Assembly (NCBI RefSeq): GCF_016595525.1
Contig: NZ_JAENII010000016.1
Location: forward strand, 21,924-85,923
Direction: 5' to 3'
DNA from: Haloferula rosea
GTDB lineage: Bacteria; Verrucomicrobiota; Verrucomicrobiia; Verrucomicrobiales; Akkermansiaceae
DNA length: 64,000 nt
Below, one piece after another: positions 9,401 to 17,800 of this stretch. Position 1 is the first letter of the stretch, and each line of letters opens with the position of its first letter. A program made the position numbers and the translations under genes. The notes beneath the pieces are model-generated. The model worked only from the letters and a program-made list of their open reading frames with translations. It was not told the origin of the DNA and did not search any database.

Positions 9401-11544
9401 ACCGGATCGAGGCGATCAATGGCGGAAACCTCCGGATCTACAACACGACGATCGACAACCGGGGCGCCACCCTTTTCGCCGATCACCTGAGCACGGTGGA
9501 GCTCTCCAGCGCCACCGTAAGTGGTGGATCGCTCACCGCCACACGCGTGGGCGAGGATCGGGGAACCTACCATGTGATCTCCACCGCCATGCTTGATGGC
9601 AGCGTCGAAACCATCACGCTCGACGGAGATCTCGAGATCGATGGCAGTGAGACGCTGACCCTGGTCGGCACGGTCCAGAACGATGGCATCATCCATGTGA
9701 CCGACCTCTCCAGCAGCATCGCCTACCTGAACATTGATGGCGATGTGAGCCTGCTCGGCAGCGGCCAGGTCCGGCTCGAGAGCAACGATGACAACTGGCT
9801 GGACTCAGCCGACCCGACCGACGTGCTGACGATCGGCCCGGACCAAGAACTGGTGGCCGACCCTTCGACGCTCGCGGGAGCGAGCCACAGCCGGATCCTG
9901 ACGGCCTGCGACAACCAGGGCACGATCACGGTGGACGGCGGCGGGCTGCAGCTCGACAGCCATGCGAAGACCAACAACGGCCTGATTCACACGCTCGACG
10001 GCGGCAACCTCCGCGTCGAGGGAACCAGCGTGGACAACAGTGGCGGGGTGATCAGCCTCGATGCCGCCGGGATCCTTCACCTCTACAATGGCACAATCAC
10101 CGGCGGCGCGATCGACGGTGATGGAGCGATCATCCCGCTCACCGGCACCGACACGCTCGGAGACCTCAGCCTCGGAGCCGGCGTCACCGCAACGATCGGC
10201 ACCAGCCGGGTCCTGAACCTGTCCGGCACGGTGACCAACAACGGGCGGATCGAAATCAACGATGACGGTGGCAGCATCGCGACCCTGCGGGCCGACGGCC
10301 CGGTGAGCCTGCTGGGCAGCGGACAGGTGGTGTTCAATACTTACGACGACTGCTACCTCGACTCGACGGATCCCGGAGATGTCCTGACGGTGGGACCGGA
10401 CCAGACCCTCACCACGGCAGCGACGACCCTTCTCGGCGAAAGCCGCCTGATCTGCGCGCTGGTCAACCAGGGCACGCTGGAGGCGAATGTCGGCAGCCTG
10501 AGCCTCTACACCCACCCAAAGACCAACGCCGGAGTGTTCCGGGCAGCGAACGGCGGTACGCTCCAGATCTTGAGCGCCGACACCCAGCTCACCAACTATG
10601 CCGGGGGCACGCTGAGCGGCGGGCGCTGGGAAGTGCTTGGTGATACGGCACCGGCGGTGATCGACCTGCCGGGCACCACGATCACTCAACTCGCTCCAGG
10701 CACCGAGGTGGTGCTGCGCGGGATGGCATCCATCCCGCAGTTGGCGTCGCTGATCGCGATCCACGGCAAGCTGGCCATGCACGACGGACAGAGCTTCACC
10801 ACGACGGGAAGTCTCGACGTCAACGGCCACCTTGAGTTCGGCCTGCCGGACTCGGGACCTACGAACTGGGACACCACCAAGCTGGTGGTCGATGGCGACG
10901 TCGATCTCACCGGCGCGGTGATCGACATCGTCAACCGCGGGATGACGGCCGGGCGTTATCGCTTGATCGAATACAACGGCTTCCGCACCGGGACGCCGAC
11001 CCTCGGCACGCTGCCGGCAGGCTTCAGCTACAGCCTCGATACCAGCGTGGCCGGCCAGATCGACCTCGTCAGTGGTGGGGTCTCCGCCTTCGACGAGTGG
11101 AAGAGCAGCGGCAGCATGGGTGCGGTGACCTTCGGTGGCGACACCAACGGTGACGGCGTGCAGGACGGCATGGCCTTCCTGCTGGGTGTGGCCAATCCGG
11201 ATCACGATGCCAATGGCTCCCTGCCTGAAGTCAGCGAGGATAGCAGCGGCAACCTGGTCATGGCCTTCCGCTGCCTCGCCATTACAGAACGCGGCACTTC
11301 GGTCCTCAACCTGTCCTATGACGGGGACCTGGCCGGGGCGTGGTTGAGCGTTCATGTTCCCGGTGTGATCGGGGCCCCCAACCCCTTGGTCGAGTCCACC
11401 CCAAGCGGCAGCGTCAGCTTCGTGGCAACGGACGGAGGCACGAACGCCAACGGTGACGCTCTGATCGACATCGTGGCCACCATCAGCGATGGAACCCAGT
11501 CGGCAGGGGGCCAGCTGTTTGGTCGTCTCGAGGGCACCGAGTGA
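6472..11544 (+). CDS. Giant secreted protein with seven 186-residue repeats
   Basis: 1690 residues. The signal peptide is MKSVRIPLCALLPLGSAFA if translation starts at 6484; the ATG at 6472 adds four residues, and neither has a clear ribosome-binding site. After about 110 residues come seven tandem units of about 186 residues (about 558 bp), each with the core GxGEVIFNSxxDN, then (V)DPxDVLTIGPxQ, IDNQGTIxADxGxLxLxTxPKTN, NGGTL and TxTGGxLNGDG. The unit cores sit near 6950, 7508, 8064, 8619, 9180, 9750 and 10305. The last 150 residues form the verrucomicrobial module FDEWKSSGSMGAVTFGGDTN with DGVQDGMAFLLG, without a PEP-CTERM tail. A surface beta-solenoid or adhesin role is inference. A terminator follows at 11571. 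Confidence 0.85.
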   Translation: MHSAMKSVRIPLCALLPLGSAFAQTHIWEHKADGRFYGDCNGSDPGGASYWPNNTRWSQDLAIGSCNGVSGVVVEPSNWNVASFPNSPTAEVLINSGPEIDVDGYFSVGTLEITSGINLPLYGSSTIEAHQSITNNGTITIADLGPGSAVLKIDGNVTLNGTGEVIFGSEFNNQISSVNAADVLTIGNAQVIRTLANTTSIDSWIQCSIDNQGTISADQGDLKLFYNTKTNNGTMQAINGGTLLFTSTTVNNAGGTITAGPGSIVDFDAMTLAGGTLNGAGTFDVSGWASVFDGTSDPVAVNGTVEVNSYGKVQMKGGINHASTIWLQDPGSGYSEIEISGDVNLQGAGQVIFNGPNDNRVISVNPGDVLTIGPEQQWTTSADTDIDSRIIAAIDNHGTITADQGLLRLDTNPKTNQGTLQATNGGTLLVQSININNTLGTITAGDLSTIDLNSATVTGGVLNGDGVFDISGTPSIFDGTTFPVNLVGKLEINSYGKLQLQGTLNNTSTIWIQDPGSGYSEIEVIGNASVLGAGEVIFNSQNDNRIISSNVTDVLTIGPSQHWKTSADADPWDNRIIASIDNQGTISADTGGLTLDTHPKTNHGLMQATNGGTLRFSSTQLNNVSGQLTAGPGSIVDLNASTITGGVLNGSGSFEVINTTSTFDGSGSPLQFSGTADLGSYGILVLRGGVQNTGRINITDPSAGTSYLRIDGDVVLTGTGEVVFNSPNDNLIDSVDPADLLTIGTNQTLRTIAGTSPIYSRLVAKTVNEGTIHADGGGLQLDTHLKTNNSQISALNGGKVRIYNTSVDNTNGTITAETGSMVEIQNATLTGGTLDGDGSFSVVGATGNIIDSSAAPVIFDSTMELGTGDTLTVRGNLENRGVINLADLASGITYLRLDGDVTLSGDGRVVFNSTEDNYIEGLDPAHVLTVGSSQLLTTSTDSRVDWSRLVAETINHGTIRADGGGLQLLTNPKRNHHRIEAINGGNLRIYNTTIDNRGATLFADHLSTVELSSATVSGGSLTATRVGEDRGTYHVISTAMLDGSVETITLDGDLEIDGSETLTLVGTVQNDGIIHVTDLSSSIAYLNIDGDVSLLGSGQVRLESNDDNWLDSADPTDVLTIGPDQELVADPSTLAGASHSRILTACDNQGTITVDGGGLQLDSHAKTNNGLIHTLDGGNLRVEGTSVDNSGGVISLDAAGILHLYNGTITGGAIDGDGAIIPLTGTDTLGDLSLGAGVTATIGTSRVLNLSGTVTNNGRIEINDDGGSIATLRADGPVSLLGSGQVVFNTYDDCYLDSTDPGDVLTVGPDQTLTTAATTLLGESRLICALVNQGTLEANVGSLSLYTHPKTNAGVFRAANGGTLQILSADTQLTNYAGGTLSGGRWEVLGDTAPAVIDLPGTTITQLAPGTEVVLRGMASIPQLASLIAIHGKLAMHDGQSFTTTGSLDVNGHLEFGLPDSGPTNWDTTKLVVDGDVDLTGAVIDIVNRGMTAGRYRLIEYNGFRTGTPTLGTLPAGFSYSLDTSVAGQIDLVSGGVSAFDEWKSSGSMGAVTFGGDTNGDGVQDGMAFLLGVANPDHDANGSLPEVSEDSSGNLVMAFRCLAITERGTSVLNLSYDGDLAGAWLSVHVPGVIGAPNPLVESTPSGSVSFVATDGGTNANGDALIDIVATISDGTQSAGGQLFGRLEGTE
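6950..10860 (+). repeat. Seven coding repeats of about 558 bp
   Basis: Successive copies of the GEVIF/GQVVF-NDN core are spaced about 558, 557, 555, 561, 570 and 555 bases apart. All are in frame and diverged at DNA level. This is an internally duplicated protein domain, not a CRISPR or satellite array. Units 1-4 keep the sequence best; units 6 and 7 are more diverged. Confidence 0.8.
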
Positions 11545-11570
11545 TCCACAACGGTTACACCGCTCATTCC

Positions 11571-11606
11571 AACGCCGGTCCCGCTTCTTCGGGCCCGGCG
11601 TTTTCC
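11571..11606 (+). terminator. Rho-independent terminator
   Basis: Arms AACGCCGG (11571-11578) and CCGGCGTT (11595-11602), extended by an inner CCCG/CGGG pair, are followed by TTTTCCTT. It lies 27 bases beyond the stop of the giant repeat-protein gene. Confidence 0.75.
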
Positions 11607-11757
11607 TTCTTCCCATCCCACAGGTCTCATCAACGGGACCGCTGGGATCCATCGAGATTCGACGGAAGCCAGATTCCGCCTCCGTCCCGACAGGCACTAC
11701 GGCAGAGAGCGCGGCATCGATGACGAGAGGGAAGAGAAGGAAGACACCGACCATGGA

Positions 11758-11816
11758 TCGTTGGAAGCAGACTGCCACCCTCTCCTGACAGTCAAAGCAT
11801 GCCTTCGCGACGCACC
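11758..11816 (+). repeat. Short intergenic repeat, copy 1
   Basis: TTGGAAGCAGA, then CTCCTGACAGTCA, then GCCTTCGCGAC occur in the same order and spacing at 14773-14831 (about 43 of 59 positions agree by eye). This copy ends exactly where the truncated glycoside hydrolase fragment begins, so it may mark a recombination junction. Confidence 0.5.
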
Positions 11817-11983
11817 AACCCGTTCGTGAGCGTGACGTCCTTCGATCCGTCGCCTTGCTCGACCCGGGCCTTGAATCCCGAACCATCGATCAACCAATCG
11901 AGCTCCGGCCGGTAGGTCTCCGGTGGCAGGGCGAAAAGCGGGGCCGTGATGGATGTCACAGCGAGGAGGCACATGCGGATCAT
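11792..11983 (-). pseudogene. Truncated duplicate of the glycoside hydrolase 5' end
   Basis: The frame from 11983 encodes the same signal peptide MIRMCLLAVTSITAPLFA and the following 40 residues (LPPETYRPELDWLIDGSG...) as the glycoside hydrolase at 6177, with a few substitutions. After NGLVRR the homology ends and the frame closes within four codons. About 60 bases upstream of the start are duplicated too. Only the promoter-proximal end of a paralogue survives. It may come from a tandem duplication followed by deletion, or from recombination that brought in the giant repeat gene between the two copies. Confidence 0.85.
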
Positions 11984-12244
11984 CCGCTCCCTACGCAGAC
12001 CCGGCTCGGATCTTTCCGGTCCACAGGGATCTGGCGTCCGTGGTGGTCAGGCAGAGAAGTCCGCGGTGCGCTCATCATGAAGTCGACGGCAGCTCCGCCA
12101 ACCGACTCGACGTCGTTGGCTCGGCCGTGTTTCCAACCTCCCCCGCCACCGATCCGGAGACTGGAAAGGATGGCAAATTTCTCGTGCGCCTTGTCGTCGA
12201 ACCGTGAATCCCGATTCCACGAGTTCCCTATTGCCAGAGGCGGA

Positions 12245-14728
12245 CTACGGTAGAGTGGCTTCGATCCGGTAAAAATTCCGGGAGTGGGTGATGGGAAGAG
12301 TGAACTCCTGGACTGCGATGCTTTGGTCTGAGGGACCGAAGACCACGCTAGGGCCCGAATAGCCAGCCAGACCCGGCATTCCCCGCAAGGTCAGAACCCT
12401 GCCGGACATCCGCGGACCGAACCGAAAGGTAATGGTGGTTTCGTCGATGGAAGCCACCTCAAGGAAGAACGTGCTGGCACGGTCATTCTCCGCTGTCCCA
12501 AACATGTACTCGCTGAGCGCATCCATTCCGTCACCGTCAGGATCGGTCGCCGCATCTCCGGCGTCGTTGTCACTCAGACCGTTCGCTTCCTCATACCACT
12601 TGGGGATGTCATCCCCATCGAAGTCGACGTCGCCAACTTTGGTGAGTTCGACGTCATCCCCGTCCCCACCGAGATAGCTGATGGCATACACATAGTCCCC
12701 CAGCTCGACAGTTTCCCCCTCCCCGAGTCCGGCAAAGTTCCCGAGGTAATAACAGCCATTCACATTCTCCAACAGCAAGTGCGAACCTGATTCAGGAAGA
12801 TCGCCGCCGAGTGCCAACTGACAGTTGCGCAGATCGATCAAGTTCCCGGCCGCGGCCTCCACCCTTACCGGAGACACCGACCCATCCACGAACTCAAACT
12901 CGAGAGTCGCCGTGGCACTACCCAGGTCGAGCACTTCGGCACCGGTCTGGCCGATTCCCTGGATCGCCAGCGAGCAGGCGGCTCCGGTCATTTTCAACAG
13001 ATTGTTCGTACTATTGAAGAACACCCTTCCACCAATGACGACATCTGCCGCACCACTGACCTCTAGCGCGTCCAGACCGGTGCCACCACGCGCAAGGACA
13101 TTCTCGCCCACGATCAGCGTGCCACCGCTGATCCGGTAGGCGCACGGCTTGAAGTCCTCCGCCATGTTGATGTCGCTCTCGACGTCCACGGTTCCCGCGA
13201 ACTGCAAGAAGGTGCCACCGTCGGCATTGATATTGATGTCAGAGTCCGCGGTGCCGTCGAAGTTGCCGATGTTCACATCGCCTCCCGCCATCACCACCGT
13301 GCCATCGGAAAGCCGGCTCGTCGTGCTTTGCCCAATCACAAGATTGCTACTCAGCTGATCAAAGCGTCCACCGTTGATGTTGAAGAATCCCTGTCCGCCG
13401 CGGCCTACCTCGGTGTTTCCGCCGGTGACCTGCAGAATGCCGCCGTTCAAGTTCACGATCCCAACCGCACTGAAGTCAGTGTCATCGACCGCTGCCCCCG
13501 CAATGAATAGGCTCCCCCCGTTAATGTTCGCCTCGGGGAAATCCACCTGGGCCACACCGACCGTCACGGTTCCATCGTCGATCGTCAGCACACCGTCCGA
13601 ACGCCCACTGGTATTCAGCGGATCACCCGCCACATCGCCCAGAACGAGACTGTCACAGGCGAGACGCGATGCCGGATGGTCGACGACCACTGCCCCCCTG
13701 GCCAGCTGCGTGTTGGTTCCGTTGTTTTCCTCCTGTCGACCCACCTGGAGTTGTCCTCCGATGATCACCGTACCAGGCCCAACAGCGTTTCCCACCTCAA
13801 GAGACCCCTTCGCCGAGGCCGTATCGTTGTTCGTCGTCGACGAATTCGCGGTCACTCCGAGTTGCATTGCGCCCCCACCACGGATGACACAAGTTGCGCC
13901 GCCGACCACCCGCAGCGTTCCCTCGTAGTGTCGCGAGCTATTGTTCACCTTCGCCACCTGTGAAAACAACCCGTTCACCCGATCACCATCACCCAGCGTA
14001 TACGTGACGGCATGGTTCGGTATACCGGATGCGTTGCCGAACGGGCTCCCGTTGACCAGCACTTGCAGGACCTCGACGTTGAGTGTCTGCGGTGCCGAGC
14101 CGTTGAGCACGAACCCGTCGGTCCGGTTGACGATGTAGTCGATTGCAAAAGCATCAGTCGCGTCGGCCCGCACCCCGGCGGTGTCCATGTTGCCAGAAAT
14201 GAACACCGTCGGCGTCGCCGTCTGGTCGTCAGGAGTGACAGTAATGAAGTTCGCCCCGTGGTTCGATCCGCTCACCACATCGCGCACGGTTAGCGTCGAG
14301 CTCCCGCGATTCAGCGCGATCGCCCCGGCAAGGTCGCTGCCGCCATCGAACGAGAGCCCGCCGATCGTCACCAACTCGGCCACCCTCAGGGCCGCCGTGT
14401 CCTCCCGCAGGTGCAACTCGGTCGGCAAGGTCGACCCGGTCGCAGTCTGCCCACCAACCGCCAGCTTGGAAATCTCTCCGGCATCCACCTGCAGCCTGAC
14501 GTTGTGGTTAGACACCCGGTTGTTTCGGATTCGCACGTCGTCGTCATTGAATGATGTCCCATTCAGCAAGTCTCCCGGACTTCCCACCTCGTCCCAGTTC
14601 GACGCCACGTTCCACCGCGATGCCTCGTTGTTGTGTTCGATTCCGGTGTAGTTGTAGACCGCTTGGGAAAAAGCAGAGGAACTTGTCAGCAAAAGCACCG
14701 ATAGCGAAGGAGAATGGGGGATTTTCAT
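12245..14728 (-). CDS. Secreted beta-strand-repeat protein
   Basis: 827 residues with a signal peptide MKIPHSPSLSVLLLTSSSAFS. Residues 25-690 form a G/N/V-rich beta-helix-like array with autotransporter-associated motifs (VIIGGQLQVGRQ, GVLTIDDGTVTVG, GFFNINGGRFDQ). Around residue 700 lies a thrombospondin-type-3-like acidic segment, VDFDGDDIPKWYEEANGL then DPDGDGMDALSEYMFG. A beta domain follows (STFFLEVASIDETTITFRFG) and the tail NFYRIEATLP. This is the same domain order as the protein at 1185-3065, without detectable repeat identity. It converges on the giant repeat gene across the duplicated fragment. Function unknown; probably cell-surface or matrix. Confidence 0.8.
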   Translation of the reverse strand: MKIPHSPSLSVLLLTSSSAFSQAVYNYTGIEHNNEASRWNVASNWDEVGSPGDLLNGTSFNDDDVRIRNNRVSNHNVRLQVDAGEISKLAVGGQTATGSTLPTELHLREDTAALRVAELVTIGGLSFDGGSDLAGAIALNRGSSTLTVRDVVSGSNHGANFITVTPDDQTATPTVFISGNMDTAGVRADATDAFAIDYIVNRTDGFVLNGSAPQTLNVEVLQVLVNGSPFGNASGIPNHAVTYTLGDGDRVNGLFSQVAKVNNSSRHYEGTLRVVGGATCVIRGGGAMQLGVTANSSTTNNDTASAKGSLEVGNAVGPGTVIIGGQLQVGRQEENNGTNTQLARGAVVVDHPASRLACDSLVLGDVAGDPLNTSGRSDGVLTIDDGTVTVGVAQVDFPEANINGGSLFIAGAAVDDTDFSAVGIVNLNGGILQVTGGNTEVGRGGQGFFNINGGRFDQLSSNLVIGQSTTSRLSDGTVVMAGGDVNIGNFDGTADSDININADGGTFLQFAGTVDVESDINMAEDFKPCAYRISGGTLIVGENVLARGGTGLDALEVSGAADVVIGGRVFFNSTNNLLKMTGAACSLAIQGIGQTGAEVLDLGSATATLEFEFVDGSVSPVRVEAAAGNLIDLRNCQLALGGDLPESGSHLLLENVNGCYYLGNFAGLGEGETVELGDYVYAISYLGGDGDDVELTKVGDVDFDGDDIPKWYEEANGLSDNDAGDAATDPDGDGMDALSEYMFGTAENDRASTFFLEVASIDETTITFRFGPRMSGRVLTLRGMPGLAGYSGPSVVFGPSDQSIAVQEFTLPITHSRNFYRIEATLP

Positions 14729-14772
14729 AGAGGCGAGGAAGCTTGGTCGGTTTACGTTTCCCCTTGGACCCT

Positions 14773-14831
14773 TGGAAGCAGAAAGTCACTCACTCCTGAC
14801 AGTCACCGGCTACCTTCGCGACTCACCTTCC
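14773..14831 (+). repeat. Short intergenic repeat, copy 2
   Basis: Second copy of the element described at 11758-11816 (TTGGAAGCAGA, CTCCTGACAGTCA, CCTTCGCGACTCACC). It lies between two divergent genes for giant secreted proteins, so a promoter or operator role is possible. Confidence 0.45.
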
Positions 14832-14894
14832 TCGCCATGTCGCATGGCAGCACTGTAACCATAATTTCTCGGATTCCCCTTCCTTCCGGAGCAT

Positions 14895-17800
14895 ATGGCT
14901 GGCTATGTGCTACCCGGAATCATGAGCAAATCCCCCTTATCGCAAAAAAATCTCGTTCCGATCTTATCGGGAGTCGCGGTGTTGGTGACAGCCTACCTTT
15001 GGTTGGATCGCGACCCAAGCCAGAAAGAGCGGCCCCACGGCGAGGTCATTGGAGCATCCGTGGAAGAGACCACCCCGCCTGAAGCGGTGGTGGCAGTAGA
15101 AGAAATGCAGGACCCGCCGATGGTGGAATCGGCACCTGATCAGCCGAGGACCCACGACACGACCGTATTCATCGACGCCCGGCCCGGAGCCGCGGAGCCG
15201 CCAGCCGCAGCCGAACCACGCCCTCTTCTGCCAAGCGGAGTACGCGAGCGGAAGACCACCCCCGCCCAAATCGCACAGCGTGAACGCTCCATCCAACAGC
15301 TCGCCAAACGGGAACAGGACAGAAAAGAGGAAGCACGGGCGTGGGCGAAGGCGAATGGCTGGGAGATGAAGGGACGAAAGCCCGATGGGGGCGACTGGGA
15401 GATCATGCGCCTCGATGCAAATGGCGAACCCGTCATTTACGAAACAGACAACGAAGAAGCGCGAATTTCACACAACGTCGAGCCACTCACCCAATTCGGA
15501 TCACCGGGCGGGCCGGTCAACCTGAGTGGATTTGGTTGGACCGCGGGGATGTGGGAGTCGGGGCCACCGCGGCTGACCCATACCGAGTTCAATGACTTCC
15601 CGGGGCGGGTGGTCTATGGCGACAGCAACCCCAACGACGCTGATAGTGCCAACGACATTACGGACCACGGCACGCACGTCCTCGGCACGATACTGGGCAA
15701 TGGCTTCAGCGGAAGTAACGACGACACACGGGGCATGGCGTGGCGGGCCTCGGCGCGCACTTTTGGCTGGAATGGTGACGACTCTGAGATGCGTAGCAAT
15801 GGGGCCACCGCACCCAATCAGCCTTCGCGGATCTATGTATCAAACCACTCGTACGGCATCGGTGCGGGTTGGTTCCGCACAAGGACCGGGCCACGCGCGG
15901 GGACCTGGGGTTGGTCGGGTTCTCCTGGCGCCAGCGAAGATGATGACTTTGGTCGCTACAGTGAGAACGCGGAGGATCGCGACATCACCTGCAGGATGAA
16001 CCCCTACTATCTGCCCTTCTTCTCGGCGGGCAACGAACGGGGCAACGTTCCGCCGGATGGTGCGACAATCTTCATCAACGTCCCCGATGGCAATGGCGGC
16101 TTTACCGAGGTGCAGCGAACCTGGCCCGATGCGCAAGCCCCCGCGGCCGACGGTGCGGGCGATGGTGGATACGATACCATTCGCGACAACGCGCTTTCCA
16201 AGAATGCCATGGTGGTAGGCAACCAGCAGGACGCGGTCTTGTTCGTTCCCGGAACCGGGGATATCCGCTTTCCGGCTGTCAGCATGTCGCCCAGTTCGAG
16301 CTTTGGTCCGGCCGACGATGGTCGGATCAAGCCTGACATCGTGGGCAATGGGCACGAGGTGCTTTCGGCTGTCAGCAGCGGCGATGAAGATCGGGGTGTC
16401 AAAACGGGGACGAGCATGGCCACACCCGGTGCAACCGGAACCGCTCTGCTTCTGCACGAACACTTTCGCAACCGTACCAATGGTTACCTGCGGAGCAGTG
16501 CGCTCAAGGCTCTCATGATTCACACTGCGACCGATGTGCAATCGACAGGTCCGGACTACGCCTCGGGTTGGGGATTGATCGACGCCGTGGCGGCAGTGGC
16601 CCACATCGATCTGGCCGCGGACCATCCCGGCGGATTTCACATTTATGACGGCGAGCTATCGGCCGACGAACCCGAGTTTCGGCTGACGTTCCAGGCCGAT
16701 GGCCCGGTGAAGGCCACGCTGGTATGGACCGACCCGGAAGGTACCGAGCAATTCGGCATCGACAACCGTTCCAAGATCCTCGTGAACGACCTCGATGTGG
16801 AAATCCGTCGCCCGAACGGCAGCTTCGTCCTCGCCCCGGAACTCGATCCGACGAGCCCGACCGATCTCGCAACCTACGCAGGCAACGATACCGACAATGT
16901 GGAAATGCTTGGAGGTGCGGGCAACCTCATCGCTCAGCAAGCCGGGGTGTATGAACTGGTGATCAAGCACAAGGGCCAGATCACCGAACCTGGTCTGCAG
17001 CCGGGCGAAACCCCAAGGCAGGTCTTTTCGCTGATGCTGGAAGGCAACATCGAGGACGACACAGGCTCCGTCGCGCAAGCGGTGGACCTTCCGGAACGGG
17101 TCTTCATCAAAGCAACCACGGCTGACGTCGGGTTCGGTTTCGAGGACAATGCGTCCTTCAACTTTGGCGACCGGGCGGTGAGCCTCGACATCAACGACAG
17201 TCAGAAGGCGGGATTTCAAACGACGGTCACGGGTCCTGTCACCGTGACCTTCGACTGGGGGGTGAGTTCGGAGAGCGGCTTCGACTTCCTGCGCTTCCTT
17301 GACGACGCCGTGGAGGTCGATGCGATTTCGGGCACAGTGGGCACGACACAGGTGGCTTATAACGTCCCGGCCGGTGAGCACGTTCTCAGCTGGATCTACG
17401 AGAAGGACAGTACCGTGAGCGTCGGTGACGACGCCGGTTTCGTCGACAATATCAGCCTCAACAGTCTGGCAGAGGCCCTCGACAACTTCGACTTCGCCTT
17501 CCTCGAACCGGGATCATCTTCAGCAGGGTGGACCATCGAGCCCATTGATCCGACCGTCGTACCCGGTGTGCCAACAGGTGACATCGCCAAAGCCGGCGGC
17601 GTGAGCGGGTCGCAGTTTTCAGCAATGGAAACGTTCATCGAAGGCCCGGCTCTGGTCCAGTTCACGATGGTGCAAACGGGCGATGGCACCCTTTTTGCGC
17701 AATGGGGACCCGGGTTGACCCGCCTCATCACCCACAATACCGGCAACGCGTTCCGGCGCTACAGCATCGAGCTGGGCGCAGGTCTGCAACCGGTGCGCTG

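Larger units (their letters stand above)
11545..12244. other. 700-base intergenic region carrying a gene fragment and a repeat
   Basis: It holds the terminator at 11571, a short intergenic repeat at 11758-11816, the truncated glycoside hydrolase fragment at 11792-11983, and its duplicated upstream flank to about 12040. The remaining 200 bases to the end of the next gene show no coding potential that I can support. Confidence 0.6.

Noticed and set aside
6950..10860. Regular array considered as CRISPR or satellite DNA
   Set aside because: The period is about 558 bases, in frame and diverged at DNA level, with conservation at the protein level, so it is a coding repeat.
9805..11886. 693-codon open frame on the minus strand
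   Set aside because: Antisense to the giant repeat protein; no domain, and the repetitive sequence follows from the coding repeats.
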